Below, one piece after another: positions 54,252 to 63,955 of a stretch of 64,000 bases of DNA (its first letter is position 1; every line of letters starts with the position of its first letter). Position numbers and translations under genes: made by a program. The stretch is from positions 1,411,318 through 1,475,317 of the forward strand of contig JAHPZH010000001.1 in NCBI GenBank assembly GCA_019058315.1, read 5' to 3'. The notes under the pieces were generated by a model that saw only the letters and a program-made list of their open reading frames with translations, was not told the DNA's origin and ran no database searches. This DNA is from Candidatus Helarchaeota archaeon (GTDB taxonomy: Archaea; Asgardarchaeota; Lokiarchaeia; Helarchaeales; RDOG01).

Positions 54252-55421
54252 TTATTTATAAAATTCAGTATTTCTGCCAATTCCTGACGAAATTAGATGT
54301 TTTTCTTTATCAAATGTTCCAGTTTGGGTTTCATGGTCAATATCGAAAAAATAACCTTTGTGTATGTCTTCATAATCAATTTTAAGCTCTTCTAACGATA
54401 TCCAAGTGCCATCTCCATATTTGAAGTCAAATTTTTCTTCATCATATGTTTTCTTTTTACGAAAATTCGGAAGTTGACATTTCAAAGTCTGAATTGGATA
54501 GGGGATTCCATTATTTTCTAAGTTCATTTTAAACCCGACATCATAGATTTCCGAAAATTTTTCTTTGAAAATAGCTATATATTCGTCTTCAATATGCTGG
54601 AAATATAATCTTCCATGACTCATGAGATTTGAAGTCATTAAAGTAAACCTTTCTCTTCCAGCATACACCATTGTATTTATAATTGGAGGCATTGGAACAT
54701 AAATGAACCAATAATCCGGCAAATTAAATAATGTCTTAGTAGATATACCATCAAAGAGCCCAGCTAATCCCTCATATGAACTGATAGAAAATATTAAATT
54801 ATCCGTTGAACTGCCCCATGCAATTCCAACTTGATACATTGAAGTACTCCATTGAGGAGTTCGTTCATTTCGAACATCACGTAATAACTCTAGAAATTTA
54901 CTTCCTGCATCAGAAAAGTTCTTTGTTCTTTTTGGAATATCTTTCAATTGTACTCCAAGTTTTAAATGTCTACGATTTAATAATTCGTCATCTGGACCTA
55001 CCATCCACCAGTCTACAGGTATGCCATCCTCTAAATGACCATTTATCATAAATATTACTTCTTCAGTGTCATCGCGACAGACTATGTAAGTACAATCTAC
55101 ACTCTCGCCGTAGTATAATTTCATGCTACCTTGTTGCAGATCAGATCTAATGAAACCTCCAGGAGGGAATAATGTATCTGCCATGACTTTTTCCGGGTCC
55201 TTGATTCTGCCCTCCATTATTCCTTTAGCAGTATAAATTGCCTCATCTAATCGAAGCTTTGCTAGTGGATAGCTTATTTCATTAATAACTGGTTCAATTT
55301 GACTTTCTAAATATTCATAACCGAGATTTGTATAAAGTCGCCACATGTGTCTACCAATTGGATAGAATTTTTTTGTTCTCACATCATCCGGTATGTCTCC
55401 ATATGTATAAGACAACCTCAT
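54252..55421 (-). CDS. 'YGDIPD' family protein, copy 2 (389 residues, unknown function)
   Basis: Paralog of the 48301 gene with all conserved blocks: YGDIPDD, GRHMWRLYTNLGYEYL, KLRLDEAI, SDLQQGSMKLYYGES, IPVDWWMVG, RRHLKLGV, DVRNERTPQW and GIPYPIQ. N-terminus MRLSYTYGDIPD is compact, supporting this start. Cytoplasmic. It is followed, 14 bases on, by the truncated HExxH gene, probably on the same transcript. Two copies within 6 kb suggest a functional pair. Confidence 0.72.
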   Translation of the reverse strand: MRLSYTYGDIPDDVRTKKFYPIGRHMWRLYTNLGYEYLESQIEPVINEISYPLAKLRLDEAIYTAKGIMEGRIKDPEKVMADTLFPPGGFIRSDLQQGSMKLYYGESVDCTYIVCRDDTEEVIFMINGHLEDGIPVDWWMVGPDDELLNRRHLKLGVQLKDIPKRTKNFSDAGSKFLELLRDVRNERTPQWSTSMYQVGIAWGSSTDNLIFSISSYEGLAGLFDGISTKTLFNLPDYWFIYVPMPPIINTMVYAGRERFTLMTSNLMSHGRLYFQHIEDEYIAIFKEKFSEIYDVGFKMNLENNGIPYPIQTLKCQLPNFRKKKTYDEEKFDFKYGDGTWISLEELKIDYEDIHKGYFFDIDHETQTGTFDKEKHLISSGIGRNTEFYK

Positions 55422-55766
55422 ACCTCACTTTAAGTTCTTCATTTCTTTTTTTTCGTTCAATAATCAATAATAAAAATAATTCTTATTGATATCTACTTAA
55501 TAATTCTTCCATTTCTAAAAAATTTATTGATATCTTTCCCAAAAAAATAATTAAAAAAATTAAAAATTTCTAAAAATATTTTATAATTATAAAATTTTAG
55601 AACTATAAAATGAAAATATGAGTATTTTTTATTAAATTCATTCTTTAACTAATAGTTTTTACCTACGACGAAACACTTTTTAACTAGGATTAATTCTTAT
55701 TACTCCAAATACATTAATTTGATGTTTAAATATAGAAAAAAGAGTATTTATGTCGGAAGAAAAAAA
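55422..55766. other. Intergenic region between divergent genes
   Basis: No ORF or RNA gene seen. A TATA-like tttaaatata (55724-55733) lies about 34-43 bases before the ATG at 55767 and supports that start for the following gene; an in-frame upstream ATG at 55719 would overlap the promoter. Confidence 0.5.
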
Positions 55767-56432
55767 ATGACTGAAGATTCAATGACTGACTTGGAACGGG
55801 CAAAAAAGTTAGTGAGAGATACATATCGCGAAGAGATTAAACTGGGCTTAAGACATATCAGTAAAATTATTCAAAAGGAAACTTTCGGGCTTGGAAGTCC
55901 AATTGATTTAGCTTTTAAGCTAGGTATTGCTCCTGATATTCGAAAAAATGTCCATAAACAAATTGATCTAATACTTGATAATGCAATCGAATTAGATTCT
56001 GATGATGAAATTGAGATATTAACAAATGGTAACTTTGACAACTATATGAAATACGATTTAACAATTTCCTATTTGCGAAAAAGACATAAGGCATTTAATG
56101 AGATTAAAAATATTGTTAAAGAGATTTTTAAACATAGAATTATTGTTGCACATCAATTATTAAATGCTTATAAGAAGGGCAATTTTGTCACCTACGAGGA
56201 ACTTGCTAGATTGGCTTTACCTAATCGTGAAGAGGCAGAAGAAGCTCTAAATAATGAAATTGACCTTTCAAATAAGGTTATTAGTATAGTCAAAAATAAT
56301 CCTGATATCATTTTTGCTCCCGTCATTCTTCAAGATTTTGGGTTAATTATAGTAGAACAATTGTTGAATTACGGAAATAATAGAAAGAAATCAAATTTGG
56401 ATAAAATTTATGATAATAATGGAGGCAATTAA
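55767..56432 (+). CDS. Helical protein, first of a paralogous tandem pair
   Basis: 221 residues from the ATG at 55767 (an in-frame ATG at 55719 would put the TATA-like tttaaatata inside the gene). Largely helical, with LGIAPDIRKNVHKQIDLILDNAIEL, a KHRIIVAHQLLNAYKKGNF segment and TYEELARLAL. The same order is found in the next gene. Soluble, no signal, no family recognised. Translationally linked to it: its stop is directly followed by the next ATG. Confidence 0.7.
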   Translation: MTEDSMTDLERAKKLVRDTYREEIKLGLRHISKIIQKETFGLGSPIDLAFKLGIAPDIRKNVHKQIDLILDNAIELDSDDEIEILTNGNFDNYMKYDLTISYLRKRHKAFNEIKNIVKEIFKHRIIVAHQLLNAYKKGNFVTYEELARLALPNREEAEEALNNEIDLSNKVISIVKNNPDIIFAPVILQDFGLIIVEQLLNYGNNRKKSNLDKIYDNNGGN

Positions 56433-57086
56433 ATGGAAATGGATAAGAAACGGGATTTAATTTTAGAGAAATTTATGGAAGAGTTTGATATTGGAATGAA
56501 ATATATGAAAGATCAAGTTCGTCATAATTTATATGATGGTCTTACAGGTTGGTTATTAAATCCCATCGCTAGTTGGCTTTATAAAATATTTGTTGCTCCA
56601 TCTATTCGAGATCATGCTTTAGACAACTTTAATACACTGCTTGAATGTGCGCAAGAGTTTAATGGGAATGAAGTCTGCATGGATTCAGCTATTAAAATTA
56701 TCGAAGAAAGATTTGATGAACTTACAGAAAATGATCCGTCTTATCAAAGATTTGACAAGAAGCACGAGAAAGCGGAAGAAATGATTCAATTAATAAAAGA
56801 GGGATTTGCTCAGCAACTTTTATTGACGAAAAAGCTGATAGATAGTCCTGGTGAAACTTATGAAGAAATTATTAGAAATGCATTTAAAACTCGTAATACT
56901 TTTATGCAATTTACCGATGAACAACTCGAAAATACTCTAAGAGGGCTAAATCTTCTTGTGACCGAAAATAAGCTTCTTAAAGTCCCAAGTCTCATCAAAA
57001 AACAAACCCAGCGTCTCCTTAGGAAGGGTTATGATTATACTGTCGAACGGGCTTACATTCAAGTGGATGAAATCTTCCCAAAATAA
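56433..57086 (+). CDS. Helical protein, second of a paralogous tandem pair
   Basis: 217 residues. APSIRDHALDNFNTLLECAQEF and TYEEIIRNAFKTRNTF align with the same blocks in the preceding gene, so the pair arose by duplication; overall identity is low. A hydrophobic patch GWLLNPIASWLYKIFVAP near residue 35-55 is not matched in the first copy. Its ATG follows the stop of that gene with no gap. Function unknown; a two-subunit complex is a reasonable guess. Confidence 0.7.
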   Translation: MEMDKKRDLILEKFMEEFDIGMKYMKDQVRHNLYDGLTGWLLNPIASWLYKIFVAPSIRDHALDNFNTLLECAQEFNGNEVCMDSAIKIIEERFDELTENDPSYQRFDKKHEKAEEMIQLIKEGFAQQLLLTKKLIDSPGETYEEIIRNAFKTRNTFMQFTDEQLENTLRGLNLLVTENKLLKVPSLIKKQTQRLLRKGYDYTVERAYIQVDEIFPK

Positions 57087-57329
57087 ATTTGAATTAAAAA
57101 AATCTAATATTTCCTTAATTTTTTATTTTTAGAATATTTTTTTTCTTTTATTAGTTTTATTTTCTAAATTGACTAACTAAATTGAATTTGACTTTGAAAT
57201 TTTTAATAAAACCTTACCTTATTCCTTTTTGACGAACTAAATGTTTATATTTCATGATCTAGATCTAATATAACAATTTTCAATTTGTTGTGAATTTTAA
57301 TTAGTGAATTTTTCTTGGTGAATTAAAAA

Positions 57330-57506
57330 ATGGGCGAAGAAGAAGAAATGCCTTCGGAAGAAGAAATTAAGAAACAAATTGATGAAGCCATGAAGATAGC
57401 TGAGAAGAAACGCAAAGAACAAGCATCTAAAGTAGGAAACCTTAATGAATCTGAATATGGTGATTTAGAAAAACATCTTGACGAAAAAGCTAAAAAATCG
57501 GCTTAA
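57330..57506 (+). CDS. Small acidic-basic helical protein, 58 residues
   Basis: ATG at 57330 opens 58 codons starting MGEEEEMPSEEEIKKQIDEAM and continuing KIAEKKRKEQASKVGNL; the stop TAA is at 57504-57506. Low complexity, charged, single-helix style. A TATA-like gtttatattt (about 57243-57252) lies upstream. No family. It sits alone between the helical pair and the subtilase gene on the opposite strand. Confidence 0.6.
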   Translation: MGEEEEMPSEEEIKKQIDEAMKIAEKKRKEQASKVGNLNESEYGDLEKHLDEKAKKSA

Positions 57507-57619
57507 TTAATTATATTTTTTCTCTTTCTTTTTTAAAAAGTAATTTGTATAGCTTTCTTTTGTATTTGAGAGAATTTTAATTTAAAAAAAGAATTAGATA
57601 GAAAGTATTAATCTTCATT

Positions 57620-58885
57620 TTATTTTCTTGCTGTCATTTCATATATTGCAATAATTGCGAAAAATACGACTACACCGCCGATTATAACCCAATATACCCA
57701 ATTTACTTGGGGTTTGGGTATTAAGTATTCCCCAAACATTATTAAGAAAGCTTGCAATATTTGAGCATCATAATATTTGTGGTACCAAGAGTTATAATCC
57801 CAATTATTTGCGACTATACGTACCAAACCATTTCCATAATAATCATCACGACCGGGTGCACCGAGATCTTTAATTCTGGAAGTTGAATTTAGTTCATTTA
57901 TAATATCTGCTGGATTAGTACCATTTCCTAATAATAACGCAACGACCCCTGCAGCCATTGGGGTAGCCATTGAAGTCCCTGCAGCGTATGCATATCCATC
58001 ATTCCGCCAAGTTGATAATATCCCGACAAATACCATTCCGAAGAAGTGCCAATCCCCACCAGGAGCCGCAAAATCAACTTGTGAACCGTAGTTAGAATAA
58101 CTAGCTTTTTCTTGAAGAACACTAATTGCTGCGATTCCTAAAACATTTGGTAATCTTGCAGGATATAATACTTCTCCGTTTTCATTTCCTGTTGCAGCTA
58201 GTACAATAATATCTTCTGCTACTGCTGCGTTAATAGCGTCCTCTAACGCTCCAGGATAAAGATCATCAGATAATGAACTAGCTCCGAGAGACATACTAAT
58301 AATATCAACACCATGGGTTTGATTATTTTTAGGGCTATAATTTGCTACAATCCAATTAATAGCTTTTGTTACATCGTATACATGTCCTGAACCATCCTCG
58401 TCAAGCACCCTAAATGGTATAATTTTCGCACCTGGAGCTATACCAGAAACTCCAACACTGTTATTAGCAATAGCCGCGACAATTCCGGCACAATGAGTTC
58501 CATGACCATTTTCATCATCAGGTGGAGTACCTGGATCCACAAAGTCCCAACCAGTATTATTAAGAATATTAGCTTTCAAATCCTCATGATCCAAATCCAC
58601 TCCAGTATCTATTATAGCAACCACAATTGGATGGCTCGCATTACTACTATTAGTACCATCTACATCCATTGAATGAGCAATATCTGCACCAACAGTATAA
58701 AGTCCCCATTCCATTCCTATAAGAGGATCGTCATAAGTGGCATTACTTGTTGAGAGAACTGTATCCACTGGTTTTTCTAATATTGTTAGATTATAGGAAG
58801 AATTTGATACGGATATACTGATTGTGTATATACATACTATCATACACATTAAAAATAGAACTTTCAATTTTTTCATTGTGTCCAC
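57620..58885 (-). CDS. Secreted, membrane-anchored subtilisin-like protease (S8)
   Basis: 421 residues: signal peptide (about 1-26), then the S8 catalytic domain with Asp93 (IIDTGVDLDH), His128 (NGHGTHCAG), oxyanion Asn234 (ATGNENG) and Ser305 (AAGTSMATP). A C-terminal span (VYWVIIGGVVVFFAIIAIY, about 396-415) anchors it to the outer face of the membrane. Only about 60 residues lie between the signal and the catalytic Asp region, so there is no ordinary inhibitor-type propeptide. Gene is alone; its promoter region is upstream of 58885. Confidence 0.95.
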   Translation of the reverse strand: MDTMKKLKVLFLMCMIVCIYTISISVSNSSYNLTILEKPVDTVLSTSNATYDDPLIGMEWGLYTVGADIAHSMDVDGTNSSNASHPIVVAIIDTGVDLDHEDLKANILNNTGWDFVDPGTPPDDENGHGTHCAGIVAAIANNSVGVSGIAPGAKIIPFRVLDEDGSGHVYDVTKAINWIVANYSPKNNQTHGVDIISMSLGASSLSDDLYPGALEDAINAAVAEDIIVLAATGNENGEVLYPARLPNVLGIAAISVLQEKASYSNYGSQVDFAAPGGDWHFFGMVFVGILSTWRNDGYAYAAGTSMATPMAAGVVALLLGNGTNPADIINELNSTSRIKDLGAPGRDDYYGNGLVRIVANNWDYNSWYHKYYDAQILQAFLIMFGEYLIPKPQVNWVYWVIIGGVVVFFAIIAIYEMTARK

Positions 58886-59163
58886 TTAGTGAAAATCTTG
58901 TTAAAATTTGATAAAATTATCTTTAATGTAAATAAAGGATATATTATATATTTACCTTATTTTTTAGGAATGAATAAATTATCCTAATTAAGACAATTAT
59001 AAATAGCAAAATTTAAGAATTCAAATAAAATACTAGTTTTCAACCATTAAGTAAAATTTCTTTGAAATACTCAAAGAAAATAACCATAACATATTTTTAA
59101 ACAAAATTAGAAGTGTTTTGGTCGAGAATTTCAAAGAAAAATTTATAAGAAGGTGAATTTTTT

Positions 59164-59739
59164 ATGGAAGATCTTAAAAAAATGGTAAAAGGACTTGAAG
59201 GCGCAGATGCTGCTAAATTAAAAGAAGATATACCAAAAATAATGGCAAAAATTAAAGAAGTTGGTTTCATTAAAGTAGTACAGGATGAAGAACTCAAAGA
59301 ATTTATGCCTAAAATGAGAGAACAAATGGCTAATGTTGATATAGAAGAACTCGTTCCCCTAGCTAAAGTGGTTATGCCAACCTTTTTTGAAGGAATGGCA
59401 GAATTAATTGCTGCCTCTGAAGATGCACAAGAAGAACTGGAAGATATGGATGACATGGCAATGCAAATGCAAGTTCCAGATTTAGATGTCTATATGTACA
59501 TGAAAATTGCTGATGGAAAATTCTCTGCTGGAGCAGGAAAGACTGATGATCCTGATTTAACAATAACAATAAACAAAGATACCTTTTTGAAACAGATGCA
59601 AGGCGAAAGCGACATGATGAGTGCATACATGTCGGGAGAAATCAAAATGGAGGGAGAAATGGCAAAAGCGATGGCATTACGACCTCTTTTTGAAGTCTTA
59701 GCTGATGAATACGGTTTTGAAGCAGGTTTGGGCGGATAA
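59164..59739 (+). CDS. SCP2-type sterol/lipid-carrier domain protein
   Basis: 191 residues. The C-terminal half (about 110-188) follows the SCP2 fold: MYMKIADGKFSAGAGK, PDLTITINKDTFLK, then MSGEIKMEGEMAKAMALRPLF, a typical SCP2 end. The N-terminal half is helical and acidic, of unclear origin. SCP2 domains carry lipids or acyl-CoA. ATG 59164 with AAGAAGGTG about 5-15 bases upstream. Single gene. Confidence 0.85.
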   Translation: MEDLKKMVKGLEGADAAKLKEDIPKIMAKIKEVGFIKVVQDEELKEFMPKMREQMANVDIEELVPLAKVVMPTFFEGMAELIAASEDAQEELEDMDDMAMQMQVPDLDVYMYMKIADGKFSAGAGKTDDPDLTITINKDTFLKQMQGESDMMSAYMSGEIKMEGEMAKAMALRPLFEVLADEYGFEAGLGG

Positions 59740-59994
59740 AACTTAATTAATTTAACTCTTTTTAATTTTTTTTTTTAATTTATAATGAATTAAGGACAAT
59801 TCTTTCCAAAGAATAAATATCTCAAAAAGTAATATTGGATTATGAGATTTTTTCTTATATGTTATAAATATATTTGAAAAGTAAATAATGGCGATTATTA
59901 AAAGAAGCAGATTTAAAAAAATTTAATTCTTTAAAAATAGAAGAATGATATTAACATAATTATTTTTAATTTATAAAAACGATGTAGGTTAAGA

Positions 59995-62772
59995 ATGAGT
60001 AAAGTAAATTGGCGAGAAATAGAGCTAAAATGGCAGAAGAAGTGGGAAAAGGCTAAAATATTTAAGGTTGATATTGATAAAAATAAAGAAAAATATTATT
60101 GTTTGGAGATGTATCCATATCCCTCAGCTGCGCTCCATATGGGGCATCTTAGGAATTACTCCATAGGGGATTGCTTTGCAAGATTTAAAAGAATGAAAGG
60201 TTTCAACGTAATGTATCCTATGGGCTATGATTCTTTCGGTTTACCTGCTGAAAATGCCGCTATTCATCATGGTATTGACCCTGAGAAATGGACAAATGAC
60301 AATATTGAAGCAATTAAAGCACAACAAAAAAGCATTGGTTTAAGTTATGATTGGGATCGCGAGATATATAGCCATGATGAAAAAAATTATAAGTGGAATC
60401 AATGGGTTTTTATAAAATTATTCGAAAAAGGGTTAGCTTATCAAGAAGAATCATATGTAAATTGGTGTAGCTCTTGTAATACTGTACTAGCTAATGAACA
60501 AGTGATAAACGGTAAATGTTGGCGTTGTTCGACACAAGTAAAGCCGAAATTTTTGAAACAATGGTTTTTAAAAATTAGAAATTATGCAGAAGAACTTTTA
60601 AATGAGTTAGATAATTTAGATTGGCCTGAAAAAGTTAAAATTATGCAACGAAATTGGATAGGACGTAGTGAGGGAACCCAAGTAGAATTTAAAATTGATG
60701 GAACTAATGAAATAATCCCGATTTTCACAACTCGCCCAGATACTTTATATGGAGTAACATTTTTTATTTTTGCACCTGAACATCCTCTGGTAGAAAAATG
60801 GGTAAATGGGACGAAGTATGAGAAAGAATTTAAAAAGTTACTTAAAGAAGTTCAAGAAATTGATCGGTTTAAAAGGACTGACATTGAGATCGAGAAAAAA
60901 GGAATGTTTATTGGTAAATATGCTATAAACCCGATTAATAAAGAGAAAATTCCTGTATATATCGGTAATTTTGTTATATACGAATATGGTGCAGGTGCAG
61001 TTATGGCGGTTCCTGCCCATGATCAACGTGATTTTGAATTTGCTAAAAAGTTTAATCTTCCTATTCGTGTTGTTATCCAACCATTTGATTATGAACTACA
61101 TCCTGATAAGATGAGTAGGGCATATATTGGGGAGGGAAAGCTTGTAAATTCAGAAGAATTTAACCAATTAGATAATGAAGTTGCAAAAAAAGAAATATCA
61201 AATAAATTGAATAAAATGAAGAAAGGAAGTGCGATTGTTAATTATAGATTAAGAGATTGGTTAATTTCTAGGCAACGTTATTGGGGTACTCCTATTCCGA
61301 TAATTTATTGTGATCAATGTGGTGTTGTACCTGTACCTTACGAAAACTTGCCAGTAAAATTACCTAAAGATGTAAAATTTACGGGATCAGGTAATCCTTT
61401 GGAAACATCAGAGGATTTTGTTAATACAATTTGTCCGAAATGTGAAGAACCAGCAAAAAGAGAAACTGATACAATGGATACATTCATAGATTCTTCATGG
61501 TATTTTTTTAGATTCTGCACTCCAAAGTATCATAAAGCAATAGTTGATAAAAAACAAATAGATTATTGGATGCCAGTTGATCTATATATTGGAGGTATTG
61601 AACATGCAATCTTACATCTATTATATGCTCGGTTCTTTACAAAAGTATTACGTGATTTTGGCTTTTTTAAAGGGAATGAACCGTTTTTAAAATTGCTCAC
61701 TCAAGGGATGGTTAATAAAGAACACCCTTTTTGTGTTAATTGTAACAAATTTCTACATCAAGGAGAATATAAAGAGGAAAAATGTTTAGAGTGCGGAGAA
61801 TCTTATATAATGAAAAGTACGAAAATGTCAAAAAGTCTAGGAAATGTTGTAGATCCCAATGTAATTATTGATTCATATAGTGCAGATATTGCTCGCTTTT
61901 TTATTTTGACTACAGCTAATCCTACAAGAGAGCTGGAATGGTCCGATGCAGGAGTAAATAATGTTGCTAACTTCATAAATAGAGTCTATAATTTATTTTT
62001 AGAAGACATTGAAGTAGCCCATGAAAAATCTGAAATCGAAGATGCCTTTATGTTATTCCATTTACATAATGGAATTAGAAAAGTAACTGAATCAATAGAC
62101 GCTTTAAAAATTAGGGATGCAACCAACGTAATTACAGATCTGGTAGAGAAAATTAGAACTTATAAAAGAGAAGGTGTTAATTTAGAGATATATAATGAAT
62201 GTATCCATATTTTAAACATAATCCTTACTCCTTTTACACCTCACTTATGCGAAGAAGTTTGGGAGAAACGAGGAAAAAAACCATTTGTAAGTCTTGAAAA
62301 ATGGCCAGAATTTAATGAAAAATACCTCGATCCGGAAATTGAGCAAAAATGGAAGATGTATAATGATATTATAGAGGATATTAAAGAAATTCTGAAGGTA
62401 ATTAAAATACCTAGCATTTCAACTATCGAAATTTGTGTCGCAGCAAAATGGAAATTTAATCTTTATAAATTAATTCAAGAGGATATTAAACAAACTATCG
62501 AAATGAAAAAAATTATGAAAAAAATAATGAACACTGATTTGAAAAAGAATAATAAAGAAATTGCTAAATTAATTCCAAAACTATTAAGTAATCCTGGGAA
62601 CTTCCCAAACCAAGTGCTGGAATATGACAATGAATTAGATTTTTTCAAACAAATAAAAGAAAATTTAAAACAAAAATTTCAATGTGAAATAGTTATTAAT
62701 CAAGAGGAAAAATCGAAAAACTCCAAATCAAAACAAGCACTACCTTCCAAACCTGCTATAGTCATTCAATAA
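59995..62772 (+). CDS. leuS: Leucyl-tRNA synthetase, bacterial-type core
   Basis: 925 residues, class I synthetase: HMGH (as HIGH) within YPYPSAALHMGHLRNYSIGD, zinc motif CSSCNTVLANEQVINGKCWRC, DSFGLPAENAA, QRNWIGRSEG, editing-domain TTRPDT and AVPAHDQRD, a second Cys-rich insertion (CVNCNKF ... CLEC), and KMSKSLGNV. FGLPAENAA, the TVLANEQV zinc region and MQRNWIGRSEG are hallmarks of bacterial LeuRS rather than the archaeal type. The last 120 residues (with IPKLL, NFPNQV and a KQALPSKPAIVIQ end) resemble the archaeal C-terminal extension. Attaches leucine to tRNA-Leu. Possible horizontal origin. Confidence 0.93.
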   Translation: MSKVNWREIELKWQKKWEKAKIFKVDIDKNKEKYYCLEMYPYPSAALHMGHLRNYSIGDCFARFKRMKGFNVMYPMGYDSFGLPAENAAIHHGIDPEKWTNDNIEAIKAQQKSIGLSYDWDREIYSHDEKNYKWNQWVFIKLFEKGLAYQEESYVNWCSSCNTVLANEQVINGKCWRCSTQVKPKFLKQWFLKIRNYAEELLNELDNLDWPEKVKIMQRNWIGRSEGTQVEFKIDGTNEIIPIFTTRPDTLYGVTFFIFAPEHPLVEKWVNGTKYEKEFKKLLKEVQEIDRFKRTDIEIEKKGMFIGKYAINPINKEKIPVYIGNFVIYEYGAGAVMAVPAHDQRDFEFAKKFNLPIRVVIQPFDYELHPDKMSRAYIGEGKLVNSEEFNQLDNEVAKKEISNKLNKMKKGSAIVNYRLRDWLISRQRYWGTPIPIIYCDQCGVVPVPYENLPVKLPKDVKFTGSGNPLETSEDFVNTICPKCEEPAKRETDTMDTFIDSSWYFFRFCTPKYHKAIVDKKQIDYWMPVDLYIGGIEHAILHLLYARFFTKVLRDFGFFKGNEPFLKLLTQGMVNKEHPFCVNCNKFLHQGEYKEEKCLECGESYIMKSTKMSKSLGNVVDPNVIIDSYSADIARFFILTTANPTRELEWSDAGVNNVANFINRVYNLFLEDIEVAHEKSEIEDAFMLFHLHNGIRKVTESIDALKIRDATNVITDLVEKIRTYKREGVNLEIYNECIHILNIILTPFTPHLCEEVWEKRGKKPFVSLEKWPEFNEKYLDPEIEQKWKMYNDIIEDIKEILKVIKIPSISTIEICVAAKWKFNLYKLIQEDIKQTIEMKKIMKKIMNTDLKKNNKEIAKLIPKLLSNPGNFPNQVLEYDNELDFFKQIKENLKQKFQCEIVINQEEKSKNSKSKQALPSKPAIVIQ

Positions 62773-62864
62773 ACTAATCCTATCTAAAAAAATGAAATTT
62801 ATACTCCCAGTTGCTTATAGCGTAATTGTTTTTTAATTTTTTTGCTTATTCTGATGTTTATCGA

Positions 62865-63680
62865 TTAGTCAGGCCAATTAATTCTACGTTTGAACCAATC
62901 TGGAAAACTAAAAATCACATACATAATAATTATGAAAGATAGATACAAGCTACGCGTTATAATTGGTAATATTACAAGGGGAATAAAAATGAAAAATTCA
63001 AAAATATACCCAAAGGCTATACATAATAAACCAATTCCAAACCAAACAGAGATAGAACTCTGTGGCTTATTTTCTTTTTGGATTTTTCTAGCAAAATAAA
63101 AAAAAACTCCGGGAGGAAATATAGCAGAAGGTATAGCGGTAAGATAAATTAATAATTGAAACACTAAAGGATATTCGGTGGTTAATAAATAGTAAAAAGA
63201 TTGGCCTATAACAAGTATTGCTCTAGTATTTCTAGCATCATTAATAACTGCCCAGTATATGACACTCAAATTAATAATAACAATTGGTATCACAAAAATA
63301 AAGATAAAAATTTTAACTCGTTCTGGAAAAGTATTACGAATTGCAAACAAATTAGAACAAACAGCTGCGGCTACAATACAAGTTGACGCAGTAACTAACG
63401 TAATATCTCTAATTCCATATAATCCTAAGTTTAAACTAATGTCTCTGATAACTGTGGAAATGACCCCAGTGAATAACAATATACCAGCAATGAGAAATAT
63501 AAAATCTGAAATATCTCCAGTTTTTTTATATTTTTTGAATATTGAATGTAATGTAAAAATTCCAATAATTCCACATAAACTCATTAATAGAAATGTAATA
63601 ATTCCTACTGGATTATTTAAAGTAGAAAATCCCCATAATTTATTTAGCGTAGCATAAAAACCGTAATCCCAAGTAGACAT
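62865..63680 (-). CDS. Multispan membrane protein, about seven spans, 271 residues
   Basis: Hydrophobic segments are spread along the chain (for example VGIITFLLMSLCGIIGIF, FIFLIAGILLFTGV, LVTASTCIVAAAVCSNL, IFIFIFVIPIVIINLSVIYW, LLIYLTAIPSAIFPPGVFF, FGIGLLCIAFGYIFEFFIFIPLVILPI), consistent with about seven spans. No pumping or enzyme motif. Resembles small sensory-type membrane domains of Asgard archaea in style only. Convergent with leuS. Confidence 0.65.
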   Translation of the reverse strand: MSTWDYGFYATLNKLWGFSTLNNPVGIITFLLMSLCGIIGIFTLHSIFKKYKKTGDISDFIFLIAGILLFTGVISTVIRDISLNLGLYGIRDITLVTASTCIVAAAVCSNLFAIRNTFPERVKIFIFIFVIPIVIINLSVIYWAVINDARNTRAILVIGQSFYYLLTTEYPLVFQLLIYLTAIPSAIFPPGVFFYFARKIQKENKPQSSISVWFGIGLLCIAFGYIFEFFIFIPLVILPIITRSLYLSFIIIMYVIFSFPDWFKRRINWPD

Positions 63681-63955
63681 AATTTTTTACCTCAATCTAT
63701 TCAAAATTTCAGACTTTTAAATTTTTTTAATCATACATCTTTTTTAAAATTATGTTATTTGTTTTTCAATAACAATCGTAAAACTTTTTAGAACTTGCAA
63801 ATAAATGAAGATCTCACTTTTATTAAGCTGAAAACTAAAAATTTTTAATTTTTTCAATATTTTTTAAATGATCTGAGATAATAAATTTGCATTTTTGGGA
63901 AATTTTTTATATTTTTACTTTGATATAAAATATAATAATTTTGGAGATAGAAAAT

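Noticed and set aside
55719..55766. Upstream ATG for the first helical protein
   Set aside because: A TATA-like element lies within this stretch, and the extension is basic and unlike the rest of the protein.
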